From positions 7,068,001 through 7,132,000 of the forward strand of contig NZ_CP022098.1 of assembly GCF_002305875.1 (NCBI RefSeq): DNA of 64,000 nucleotides. The letters run 5' to 3'. Below, piece by piece: positions 18,096 to 25,923 of the stretch. Position 1 is the first letter of the stretch. The number at the start of each line of letters is the position of its first letter. The position numbers and the translations under genes are program-made. Origin of the DNA: Cystobacter fuscus. Its GTDB lineage: Bacteria > Myxococcota > Myxococcia > Myxococcales > Myxococcaceae. The notes beneath the pieces were generated by a model. It made no database searches. It was not told where the DNA came from and worked only from the letters and a program-made list of their open reading frames with translations.

Positions 18096-18977
18096 ATGGG
18101 TGCAAGCCTTCAGAATCCAGACATCAAGAACCAACTGGACAAGCTCCAAAACGATACAGTTAAAGCAAGTTCGGATTTGAAGTGGGAGTTGGCTCAATCT
18201 GCCGTGGACGCTGCCGGACTCGTCGATCCGACGCCGATCAGCGATGCCATTGGTGCAGTCATGAGCGCCGCGCGGGGCGATTGGTTCGGCGCCGGCATGT
18301 CTCTGGTGTCCATGCTTCCGTACGCGGGCGATGCAATCGGCAAAACCGCCAAGGGTGCAAAGGTGCTGGCGCGCATTGCCACCTTGCGCAAGCGAATCGC
18401 CGACAATGTCGTGCGAGGTCGGCAAATCGTTGCCAATGCATTAAAACAGGATGCGGCGGCGATCCGTGCCAAACGGGCTTTGAAAAAAAGCGAAAAGATT
18501 GAGGAGGGCATTGTCAAGGGCTGTCCGGTTGGGGGTAACCGTTTTGGCACGCAAAGCCCCAAGGAAGGCTGGATTAGCGGCGAGCGAGGCGATGGCAAAT
18601 GGGATCCGTCGAAGTCTGGCCTGAACAAGGACAGTATCGATGATATTGAATCAGTCACCGGGGGCAAGCCAATCCAGTGGAAGGATGGCAACCCGGAGTT
18701 TTCCGAGTATACCTACAAGGCCAAAGGTCCAGAGGGTGAACTGATCGACGCGAAGGTGGAGATCCAACTCAGTCCCACGGGCGACCGCAACGCCGACTTC
18801 ATCAACGCCAGGCAGGCCATGGCCGAAAAGCTTGGCCAGGACAAGTTCAAAGAGCCGGATGGATGGACTTGGCATCACAAGGAAGACGGTACCACCATGG
18901 AGTTGATTCCGTCGGATCTTCACAACAATGTGCCCCACTCTGGTGGGGTGTCAATAGCCAAGGACCCCTCTTACTAA
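18096..18977 (+). CDS. polymorphic toxin with WHH/HNH-EndoVII nuclease domain
   Basis: This 293-residue toxin has residues 40-95 (DPTPISDAIGAVMSAARGDW...SMLPYAGDAIGK) matching the hydrophobic pre-toxin region common between trafficking and toxin domains. The middle is helical and Lys/Arg-rich, and the C-terminus is an HNH/EndoVII-fold nuclease of the WHH type: Trp259-His260-His261 in WTWHHKEDGTTMELIP, then His276 and His281 in DLHNNVPHSGG. Family members degrade nucleic acid in competitor cells. It lacks a PAAR, VgrG or RHS domain, so delivery probably depends on the upstream adaptor-like protein. No strong ribosome binding site precedes ATG 18096. An SMI1/KNR4 immunity gene follows after 31 bases. 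Confidence 0.85.
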   Translation: MGASLQNPDIKNQLDKLQNDTVKASSDLKWELAQSAVDAAGLVDPTPISDAIGAVMSAARGDWFGAGMSLVSMLPYAGDAIGKTAKGAKVLARIATLRKRIADNVVRGRQIVANALKQDAAAIRAKRALKKSEKIEEGIVKGCPVGGNRFGTQSPKEGWISGERGDGKWDPSKSGLNKDSIDDIESVTGGKPIQWKDGNPEFSEYTYKAKGPEGELIDAKVEIQLSPTGDRNADFINARQAMAEKLGQDKFKEPDGWTWHHKEDGTTMELIPSDLHNNVPHSGGVSIAKDPSY

Positions 18978-19008
18978 ACCCTTCCCGCGCACCCAAACTG
19001 GAGGCGTC

Positions 19009-19485
19009 ATGAGCGTCATCATCAGCGAAAGTAAGGCCCCCCTGTCGGCCAACGATCTTGCCAACGTCGAGCGCGAACTCGGCGTCGTCCTTCCGGACGA
19101 TTACAAATCATTCATGCTCCAGCACAACGGCGGAACCACCGAGCCAGACGGCTTCGCCATCAGGTGGCGCGAAGGTCAGAAAGGGGCCGATGACTGGAAG
19201 ACTTCGACGCTTTCACGTTTATACTACGTCTGGAACGAGCGACTGTCCAATCTGGTTCGCAACAACAAGACGACCTTCAAGGACAGAATCCCCTCGGATA
19301 CCATCACGGTGGGCGCGGACGCCGGCGGCAATCAAATACTGTTGGTGGTCTCAGGACTCAACAAGGGCAAAGTACTGTTCTGGGTCAAGGATTACGAAGC
19401 CAGTGATGGCGATACGTCTGGGTACGACAACGTAGGCGTGTTGGCCGACAGCTTCGAAGAATTCATCAACCACAAACTCTTCTGA
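19009..19485 (+). CDS. SMI1/KNR4-family immunity protein
   Basis: This 158-residue SMI1/KNR4 (SUKH-type) protein has the N-terminal block LSANDLANVERELGVVLPDD, then YKSFMLQHNGG, the family hallmark. It continues into the usual GGNQILLVVSG strand and a C-terminal FEEFINHKLF. SUKH proteins are the commonest immunity proteins for polymorphic nuclease toxins and bind the cognate toxin in the cytoplasm. The position directly after the WHH toxin and the GGAGG ribosome binding site 4 bases before ATG 19009 strongly support that pairing. Confidence 0.88.
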   Translation: MSVIISESKAPLSANDLANVERELGVVLPDDYKSFMLQHNGGTTEPDGFAIRWREGQKGADDWKTSTLSRLYYVWNERLSNLVRNNKTTFKDRIPSDTITVGADAGGNQILLVVSGLNKGKVLFWVKDYEASDGDTSGYDNVGVLADSFEEFINHKLF

Positions 19486-19489
19486 CAAA

Positions 19490-20212
19490 TTGACAACTTT
19501 CTCCTCGACCTGGATTGAGAACTGGCCAGAAAGCGTAAGGTGTCTATCCTTCCGACAGCAAGGAATTCGCCTCGATTTCGAGGAGGTCCGCGCGATTGGG
19601 CGGCGCAATGGATTGTACCCTCATCTGTTCGAATCGTTGAATGTCGGGGACGTGCTGACCGCACTGTCTCGACGATTGGACTGCGCACTGGTCGAGTTTT
19701 CCGGCGGCGCCTTCGTCCGCCTCGGGTCCCGAAGCCCCAAAGACACGCCGCTCGCCATTCTCACCGGATGCCGAGCGGAACGCGGCCAGGACGTCATCCG
19801 CTTATTGACCGATGGCTCACGGCGCATCTTCCATGACCTGTGGATTGCTTTACGCAACAACCATCAGCCCTGGATTTTCCTGCGTGAATGGCATGACATC
19901 GCCTGGACTCGCGAGTGGCGATGCTTTCTTCGGGACGGCAGGCTGGTAGGTATCAGCCAGTACCATCTCAAATGGACCATCGATGCGAACGATCGCGAAC
20001 GCCTTCAACAAAGCCTGCCATCCATTCAGCGGATCATGATGACTCTAGATCGTGAAATGGGCAGAGAACCCATGGTGTTCGACGTGGGCCTGGACATCGA
20101 AAGCACTCGGTCCGTCACACTGATCGAATTGAACCCCTGGGGTCCCCCGACTGAGGCGGGTCTTTTCAGCTGGGCCGCCAACGATTTCGATGGTTCGGTG
20201 CGCACACGTTGA
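19490..20212 (+). CDS. CDC123/D123-like ATP-grasp protein
   Basis: This 240-residue protein resembles CDC123/D123 (PF07065). It shows PWIFLREWHDIAWTREWRCF (a lysine/arginine ATP-binding strand region), the VGISQYH strand, VFDVGLDIE, and LIELNPWGPPTEAGLFSW, which matches the metal-binding D/E-x-NPWG...FSW block of the family. CDC123 proteins have an ATP-grasp fold; the eukaryotic member acts on eIF2gamma assembly. A bacterial copy behind a toxin-immunity pair may be a second immunity or a protein-modifying enzyme (inference). The start is TTG at 19490, 4 bases after the immunity stop, so coupling is likely. No upstream ATG exists in frame. Confidence 0.65.
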   Translation: MTTFSSTWIENWPESVRCLSFRQQGIRLDFEEVRAIGRRNGLYPHLFESLNVGDVLTALSRRLDCALVEFSGGAFVRLGSRSPKDTPLAILTGCRAERGQDVIRLLTDGSRRIFHDLWIALRNNHQPWIFLREWHDIAWTREWRCFLRDGRLVGISQYHLKWTIDANDRERLQQSLPSIQRIMMTLDREMGREPMVFDVGLDIESTRSVTLIELNPWGPPTEAGLFSWAANDFDGSVRTR

Positions 20213-20343
20213 ACTGAGCTGATGCTGGAGCGTTTGAATGGACGACGGCCTTGGGCTGTGAACCCGGTCGATGGACAGGTCGCGCAGTCCCTTAGCGCCG
20301 AGCACGACGCGTCGCGTCGGCGGGCGGTTCCCCGGACCGCGGC

Positions 20344-21219
20344 TCAGTCCACCGATCCTTGGATGGCCGCCATCAACGACTCCGCCACCGTGCGGACACG
20401 CGCGGTCCCGCGCAGATCCGGATGAGTGACCAACCAGACCTCGTAGTCCGCCTTGCGGGTGCGGCCGGGCCAGATCCGCACCAGGCCTTCCTTCTCGCCC
20501 ATGTAGACCGGCATCTCGCCGATGCCGAGCCCGGCGGCGACGGCGCGCCTCACCAGCAGACTGGAATTGAGCGCCGCCGCGATGCGGCCCTGACGCGCTG
20601 GTTCATCGAGCAGCGTGAGCCCCTTGCCGCCCTCCAGGTAGCCCTTGTAGGCGACCAGGTCATGCCCGGCGAACTCGGTGTTCGGCGCCGGCTCGCCGCG
20701 CGCCGCCAGATAACCCTCGCTGGCGAAGAGCGCCACCGGCCATCGTGTGATCCGGCGGACGAACAGATCCGGGTTCTCCGGCTTCATGTTGCGGATGGCG
20801 ATGTCCGCCTGTCGCCGCGTCAGGTTGAGCATCTGGGTCGAGACTTCGAGGTCGACGCGGATGCCGGGCTGAGCCTCGTGCAGCGCCGCGAGCGCCGGGA
20901 TGAGGAAGTCGATCGCGATCGAGTCGGTGCAGGTGACCCGCACCGTGCCGCTGAGCGCCTCGTCCTGGCCGTCGACCTTGGCCTGCAACTCCAGCGCGGC
21001 GCTTTCCATCCGGCGGGCGGCGGCGAGCGCGGACTCGCCGGCCGGCGTGAGCAGATAGCCGTCGGACGCGCGCAGGAACAGCCTGGCGCCGAGGTCCCGT
21101 TCCATCGCGGCGATGCGGCGCCCGACGGTCGCCTGGTCCACGCCCAGGGCGCGCGCGGCGCCGCGCAGGCTGGCCTCGCGGCTCAGGGCGAGAAAGATGC
21201 GGGTGTCGTCCCAGTTCAT
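20344..21219 (-). CDS. LysR-family transcriptional regulator
   Basis: This 291-residue LysR regulator has an N-terminal winged helix-turn-helix (residues 4-62: TRIFLALSREASLRGAARAL then QATVGRRIAAMERDLG). The effector domain covers 90-290, including GTVRVTCTDSIAIDFLIPAL and a short YLEGGKGLTLL segment of the periplasmic-binding-like fold. It is divergent from the MFS transporter gene, and the 144-base region between them carries a perfect 8-bp inverted repeat at 21249-21268. The usual arrangement would be autorepression and inducer-dependent control of the transporter. Base composition is high-GC, like the host backbone. Confidence 0.92.
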   Translation of the reverse strand: MNWDDTRIFLALSREASLRGAARALGVDQATVGRRIAAMERDLGARLFLRASDGYLLTPAGESALAAARRMESAALELQAKVDGQDEALSGTVRVTCTDSIAIDFLIPALAALHEAQPGIRVDLEVSTQMLNLTRRQADIAIRNMKPENPDLFVRRITRWPVALFASEGYLAARGEPAPNTEFAGHDLVAYKGYLEGGKGLTLLDEPARQGRIAAALNSSLLVRRAVAAGLGIGEMPVYMGEKEGLVRIWPGRTRKADYEVWLVTHPDLRGTARVRTVAESLMAAIQGSVD

Positions 21220-21248
21220 CCGGCGGTCCTCGGTCTGCCCTCGATGGG

Positions 21249-21268
21249 GTGATGCATGACTGCATCAC
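21249..21268. promoter_or_regulatory. palindrome, candidate LysR operator
   Basis: GTGATGCA (21249-21256) and TGCATCAC (21261-21268) form a perfect inverted repeat with a 4-base spacer TGAC. It lies 30 bases upstream of the regulator start and about 95 bases upstream of the transporter start. Dyads of this size between a LysR gene and its divergent target are the usual recognition site. Confidence 0.65.
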
Positions 21269-21363
21269 ATGGATGAGAAGGTGCAGCGACTCTACAACGC
21301 CTCGACGCCCTAACCTCGCGCCCCGCGTGTCCGCGCTCGATGCGGACCGGGAAGGGACAAGAC

Positions 21364-22602
21364 ATGACCATCCATCGCTCCACCACCGGCGCCAGCGCGG
21401 GCGCCACCGCCAGGACCCCGTGGGCCATCTTCGCGGGCCTGTCCGCCAGCCTCGTCGGCATCGGCCTGGCGCGCTTCGCCTACACGCCGCTGCTGCCGCC
21501 GATGATCCAGCAGCACTGGTTCGCGGCCTCCAGCGTGGCGTCGCTGGGCGCGGCCAACCTCGCCGGCTACCTCATCGGCGCACTCAGCGGACGCGGCCTG
21601 GCGCGCCACGGGTCACCGGTGGCGGTGATTCGGCTGATGATGCTGCTGACCTCGGTGTCCTTCCTCGCCTGCGCGTTTCCGCTCTCGGAGGTCTGGTTCT
21701 TCTGCTGGCGCCTGCTCTCCGGCGTGTCCGGCGGCGCGATCATGGTGCTGGTGTCCGGCGTGGTGCTGCATCAGGTGCCGGCCGGGAAGCGCGGCCTGGC
21801 CAGCGGCGCGATCTTTCTCGGCATCGGCCTGGGCGTGGCGCTCTCCGGCACGCTGGTGCCATTGATGCTGACCGTCAGCCTGCGCGCCGCCTGGCTCACC
21901 CTGGGCGTCGCCGCGCTGCTGCTGACCTTCGCGAGCTGGGGCGCCTGGCCGGCACAGGACGGCGCACACAAGGTGCCGACGCTGGCGTCGCCGCGGCGCG
22001 GCCGCATGTCGCGGCCGATGCGGCTGCTGATGGCGCAATACGCGCTGATGGCGGTGGGTCTGGTGCCGGAGATGATGTTCCTGGTGGACTACATCGGCCG
22101 CGCGCTCGGCAAGGGCGGTGGCCTGGGTGCGGCGGCCTGGGTGGCCTACGGCGTCGGCGCGATGGCCGGCCCGGTGCTCTACGGCCTGGCCGCGGACCGA
22201 TGGGGCGCGCGCGCCGCGATCCGGCTGGCGCTGGCGGCCCAGGTGCTCGCGGTGCTCGGTCTGATGGCCGCGACAGACAATGCCGCGCTGATCGCGCTGG
22301 CGGCGGTGATCGGCTCCTTCCCCGCCGGCGTGGTGCCGCTGGCGCTCGGTCGGGTGCATGAGCTGATGGAGGACCCTCACGCCCGCCAGGCGATGTGGAG
22401 CCGGGCGACCGTCTCCTTCGCGCTATCGCAGGCAATCAGTGGCTATGCCTGTTCGGCGGTCTATGGCCTGACCGGCGGCCATCACCTGGTGCTCTTCGGG
22501 TTGGGCGCCAGCGCGTTGCTGATTGCCTTCGCAATCGATGCGCGCGGGCAGGATGCGCGCCATCGGCCGGCCGTGGCCCACGCGGCGCACCGAGCCGCAT
22601 GA
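21364..22602 (+). CDS. MFS transporter, YbfB/YjiJ family
   Basis: This 412-residue 12-helix transporter of the YbfB/YjiJ type has a first helix with GLSASLVGIGLARFAYTPLLP, containing the family LARFAYTPLLP motif. Ten further hydrophobic helices follow, with a charged cytoplasmic loop at about 200-225 and a His/Ala-rich tail. ATG 21364 follows AAGGGA and is preferred over an in-frame start 24 bases earlier. It is divergent from the LysR regulator, which probably controls it. Small-molecule export is likely; the substrate is unknown. Confidence 0.88.
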   Translation: MTIHRSTTGASAGATARTPWAIFAGLSASLVGIGLARFAYTPLLPPMIQQHWFAASSVASLGAANLAGYLIGALSGRGLARHGSPVAVIRLMMLLTSVSFLACAFPLSEVWFFCWRLLSGVSGGAIMVLVSGVVLHQVPAGKRGLASGAIFLGIGLGVALSGTLVPLMLTVSLRAAWLTLGVAALLLTFASWGAWPAQDGAHKVPTLASPRRGRMSRPMRLLMAQYALMAVGLVPEMMFLVDYIGRALGKGGGLGAAAWVAYGVGAMAGPVLYGLAADRWGARAAIRLALAAQVLAVLGLMAATDNAALIALAAVIGSFPAGVVPLALGRVHELMEDPHARQAMWSRATVSFALSQAISGYACSAVYGLTGGHHLVLFGLGASALLIAFAIDARGQDARHRPAVAHAAHRAA

Positions 22603-22620
22603 CTCCGAGGGCTGGCGGAT

Positions 22621-22637
22621 GTTGCTCCGGAAGCAAC
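22621..22637 (+). terminator. hairpin after the MFS gene
   Basis: GTTGCT (22621-22626) pairs with AGCAAC (22632-22637) around a 5-base loop. The stem starts 19 bases after the transporter stop; a T run follows 16 bases further on (about 22653-22657) rather than directly, so termination is only probable. Confidence 0.35.
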
Positions 22638-22746
22638 AACGGCCGTGAGCCTGTTTTTCCAGCGCTCGCCTTGCTTCAATGTCTGACTCGCATTCATGCT
22701 CTCCCGGCTCGACGGCATGCCGCCGTCGATGGGGAGGAAAACCTGG

Positions 22747-24645
22747 ATGCGTACCCGGATGCTCGCAGCTTGTGTCACGTTCGCGCTCACTGCTTGTGAC
22801 ACGGAACCGCTGGACCTTACAGCCGGTGAGGCAAAGGTCGACGCCACCGACCTCGGCTCCACCCAGGACATCCAGACGGCCCTCGCCGCCTTCCCCTCGA
22901 CGCAGGTGCTCGGCACGCACGAGAACGGCGTTCCATACATGGTTCGCGGTAACTTCGGCTCGACCCACCTGTCGCCTCGGGGGCTCGTGGCCCGGGATGC
23001 CCACGCGCTCGTCAGCTCGGCCCTGGCCGGCATCGCTCCCATGTTCCGCCTGAATGCCTCGGATCTCGTCGCGCGCCAGCTCTCCGTGGACGAACAAGGC
23101 CATACCCATCTCCGCTATGCCCAGACGAAGAACGGGCTGCCGGTCGTGGGCCACGAGCTGGTCGTCCACGTGGATGACGAGGGCCGCATCTACGCCGCCA
23201 ATGGCTCGGCCCGCGACGGCGAGCCGCTCACCTCCCGCGCCCGGATCTCCTCCGAGGCCGCGCGCGTCGTGGCGCTCGAGAGCACTCCCGGGGGCGGCTC
23301 CACGGAGACGCCGCGACTCGTCTACGTGCGTTCCCGTGCGGATGGGCGGTTGAAGCTGGTCTTCGAGACCCTCGTGATGGGCGGGCACGCGGGCAAACCC
23401 GTGAAGGACCACGTCTTCGTCAATGCCCTCGACGGCTCCGTCGTGGAGCGCACCTCGGACATCCACGACGCGCTCAACCGCTCCGTGTACTCGGCCAACA
23501 ACGGCACCTCGCTGCCCGGCATCCTCAAACGCAGCGAGGGCCAGGCGCCCACCGGTGACGCCATCGTGGACAAGGTCTATGACAACCTTGGAATCTTCTA
23601 CAACTGCTTCTATGACAACTTCGGGCGCGATGGGATCACGGGTACGCAGGTACGCGCCACCGTCCACTACGGCAGCAACTACGCGGGTGCCTTCTGGGAT
23701 GGCAACCACCTCGTCTGCGGTGACGGAGATGGCGTCAACAGTGGTCCGTTGTGCATCGATCCGGATGTCATCGTCCACGAGCTCACCCACGGCGTGACGG
23801 AGGCCGATTCCGGCCTCACCTACTCGGGCGAGTCCGGTGGCCTCAACGAGGGCCTGAGCGACATCTTCGCCGCCTATTGCGAGAGCTGGACGCGCAACTG
23901 GTCCACGGACCTGGACGTGTGGAAGATTGGCGAGGACGTCTGGACGCCCGCCACCGCGGGTGACGCGGTCCGCTACATGTACGATCCGGCGCTGGACGGT
24001 GCCTCGCTCGACTTCTGGACGAGCTCCGCCGGCGGCAACGACGTGCACTACAGCTCGGGCATCGCCAACCTGGCGTTCAAGCTGCTGTCCACGGGCGGCA
24101 CGCACCCGCGCGGCAAGTCGACCCTCGTCGTACCGGGCATTGGAGTGCAGAAGGCGGGCGCCATCCTCTACACGGCCAACAGGGACCTCTTCACGGCGTC
24201 CACCAGCTTCGCCCAGGCGAAGACCTACACCGAGTATACCGCGACGGCGCTCTACGGGACCGGTGCGACCGAGGTGACGGCGGTGACGGCGGCCTGGTCC
24301 GCGGTGGGAGTGGGCGTGCCGGCGCCTCCCCCGGCGGCCAGCCCGCTGACCAACGGCGTGGCGAAGACGGGCCTGTCGGGCGCCTCGGGCTCGGAGACCT
24401 ACTACTACCTGGACGTCCCGGCCGGCATGGCTTCGACCTTCGTCCTCAGCGGCGGCACGGGTGACGCGGACCTGTATGTGAAGGCTGGCTCCGCGCCGAC
24501 CAAGACCTCGTATGACTGCCGTCCATACCAGAGCGGCAACAACGAGACATGCAACATCGCCGCGAGGACCACGGCCACCCGTATCTACGTGCTGCTGCGC
24601 GGCTACAGCACGTATGCGAGCGCCTCGCTCAAGGGCAGCTACTAA
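22747..24645 (+). CDS. secreted M4 (thermolysin-like) metalloprotease with PPC domain
   Basis: This 632-residue exported zinc endopeptidase has a lipoprotein-like signal (ACVTFALTAC). An FTP/PepSY propeptide covers about 30-230, with LRYAQTKNGLPVVGHELVVHV. The M4 catalytic domain has HELTH at 344-348 and the third ligand Glu368 in GGLNEGLSD, which is exactly 20 residues after His348, as in thermolysin. A C-terminal pre-peptidase (PPC) domain follows (YYYLDVPAGMASTFVLSGG...DADLYVK). ATG 22747 has GGGGAGGAAAA upstream. It is likely autoprocessed and released for predation or nutrient scavenging. It stands alone, followed by a cyclase-family gene 85 bases downstream. Confidence 0.93.
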   Translation: MRTRMLAACVTFALTACDTEPLDLTAGEAKVDATDLGSTQDIQTALAAFPSTQVLGTHENGVPYMVRGNFGSTHLSPRGLVARDAHALVSSALAGIAPMFRLNASDLVARQLSVDEQGHTHLRYAQTKNGLPVVGHELVVHVDDEGRIYAANGSARDGEPLTSRARISSEAARVVALESTPGGGSTETPRLVYVRSRADGRLKLVFETLVMGGHAGKPVKDHVFVNALDGSVVERTSDIHDALNRSVYSANNGTSLPGILKRSEGQAPTGDAIVDKVYDNLGIFYNCFYDNFGRDGITGTQVRATVHYGSNYAGAFWDGNHLVCGDGDGVNSGPLCIDPDVIVHELTHGVTEADSGLTYSGESGGLNEGLSDIFAAYCESWTRNWSTDLDVWKIGEDVWTPATAGDAVRYMYDPALDGASLDFWTSSAGGNDVHYSSGIANLAFKLLSTGGTHPRGKSTLVVPGIGVQKAGAILYTANRDLFTASTSFAQAKTYTEYTATALYGTGATEVTAVTAAWSAVGVGVPAPPPAASPLTNGVAKTGLSGASGSETYYYLDVPAGMASTFVLSGGTGDADLYVKAGSAPTKTSYDCRPYQSGNNETCNIAARTTATRIYVLLRGYSTYASASLKGSY

Positions 24646-24730
24646 GCTGCGCCTTGATGACATGGGGGGTGAAATCGCCACGGGAGCATTCTCGGTGGGC
24701 GACAGACCCTCCTGGCGTTATGAGGGCGCC

Positions 24731-25723
24731 ATGAACCTGCTCAAGACCGTTGTCATCACGGGCGCACTGCTGTGGACGCTGCCGAGCGCGGCCCAGAACA
24801 GCGCCGTCGCCACGCCCTTCGCGACCGCGAAGGACATCGACACCTGGATGGAGAAGAACCGGAACTGGCGACGCTGGGGTCCCGAGGATCAGCTCGGCGC
24901 CGTGAATCTGATCTCCGCCGCCAAGCGCAAGGACGCCGCGCGGCTCGTCCGGGAAGGCGTCTCCGTCTCCCTCGCACATCCGCTGGAGACCCAGAAGGCC
25001 GAGGATGTCCCGTACCCGCTCGGCCACGACATGCTCTTCACAGGTGAGTCCCCGGACTCCACGTACAGCGCCGACTCCCTGTCCATCGGGTTCCATGGCT
25101 TCTCGCACACACACCTCGATGCGCTCTGCCACATCTTCCATCAGGGCAAGATGTTCAACGGGTACGATCAGAATCTCGTCACCGCGAAGGGTTGCGCCAC
25201 GCTCGCCGTGAGCGCGCTCAAGGACGGGATCCTGACACGCGGAGTGCTCATCGACCTGCCGGCCTTCCAGGGCGTCCCCTATCTGGAGCCAGGCACCGCC
25301 ATCCACGCGAAGGATCTCGAGGCCTGGGAGAAGAAGACGAAGGTCCGCGTGACCAGTGGTGACGCCGTCATCATCCGCACGGGCCGCTGGGCCCGCCGCG
25401 CCGCCGTGGGACCCTGGGATGTGTCGAAGCAAGCCGCGGGACTGCACGCCTCCACCGCCGACTGGTTCAAGAAGCGGGGGGTCGCCGTCGTCGCCACGGA
25501 TGTCGGTCTGGATGTGATTCCCTCCGGCGTGGAGGGCTCTTTTCTTCCGGTGCATGTGATGCTGATCAACGCCCTGGGCATCCACGTCATCGACAACGCC
25601 GACCCCGAGGCGCTGAGCAAGGCCGCCGCCGAGCGCAAGCGCCATGACTTCCTGCTCGGCATCGCCCCCTTGAACGTGGAAGGCGGCACGGGCTCTCCCG
25701 TCAACCCCATCGCGGTCTTCTGA
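24731..25723 (+). CDS. exported cyclase-family (kynurenine formamidase-like) hydrolase
   Basis: This 330-residue metal-dependent hydrolase of the cyclase family (PF04199) has an N-terminal signal peptide (TVVITGALLWTLPSAAQ). The metal-binding motif appears as FHGFSHTHLDALCHI, corresponding to HxxTHxDxxxH, with Asp and His residues further on (DVIPSGVEGSF, PVHVMLINALG). Relatives hydrolyse N-formylkynurenine or lactam and ester substrates. An exported member is less common. ATG 24731 is chosen because it begins the signal peptide. No operon partner is evident. Confidence 0.85.
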   Translation: MNLLKTVVITGALLWTLPSAAQNSAVATPFATAKDIDTWMEKNRNWRRWGPEDQLGAVNLISAAKRKDAARLVREGVSVSLAHPLETQKAEDVPYPLGHDMLFTGESPDSTYSADSLSIGFHGFSHTHLDALCHIFHQGKMFNGYDQNLVTAKGCATLAVSALKDGILTRGVLIDLPAFQGVPYLEPGTAIHAKDLEAWEKKTKVRVTSGDAVIIRTGRWARRAAVGPWDVSKQAAGLHASTADWFKKRGVAVVATDVGLDVIPSGVEGSFLPVHVMLINALGIHVIDNADPEALSKAAAERKRHDFLLGIAPLNVEGGTGSPVNPIAVF

Positions 25724-25923
25724 GGTTCAGGCGATCGGGGCGTGGACTTCCCGCGAGGGCCGTCCCGCCCCCGGGGGGCTCAGCTCCACCACGCGGCCGG
25801 GCATCTTCACCAGCTCCAGGATTATCATTGAGGTCCGGGCTGACCCGGAATACCATGTAATCTCCTCCAAAGAGAGATGGGGATACGGGAGCGAGCGTGC
25901 TCCCATGATCCCAGGAGCCATCC

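Noticed and set aside
25834-25849. Short stem TCCGGG/CCCGGA upstream of the GH43 gene as a riboswitch or terminator
   Set aside because: Only 6 bp with a 4-base loop, no T tract and more than 100 bases from the preceding stop; such stems are expected by chance at this GC content.
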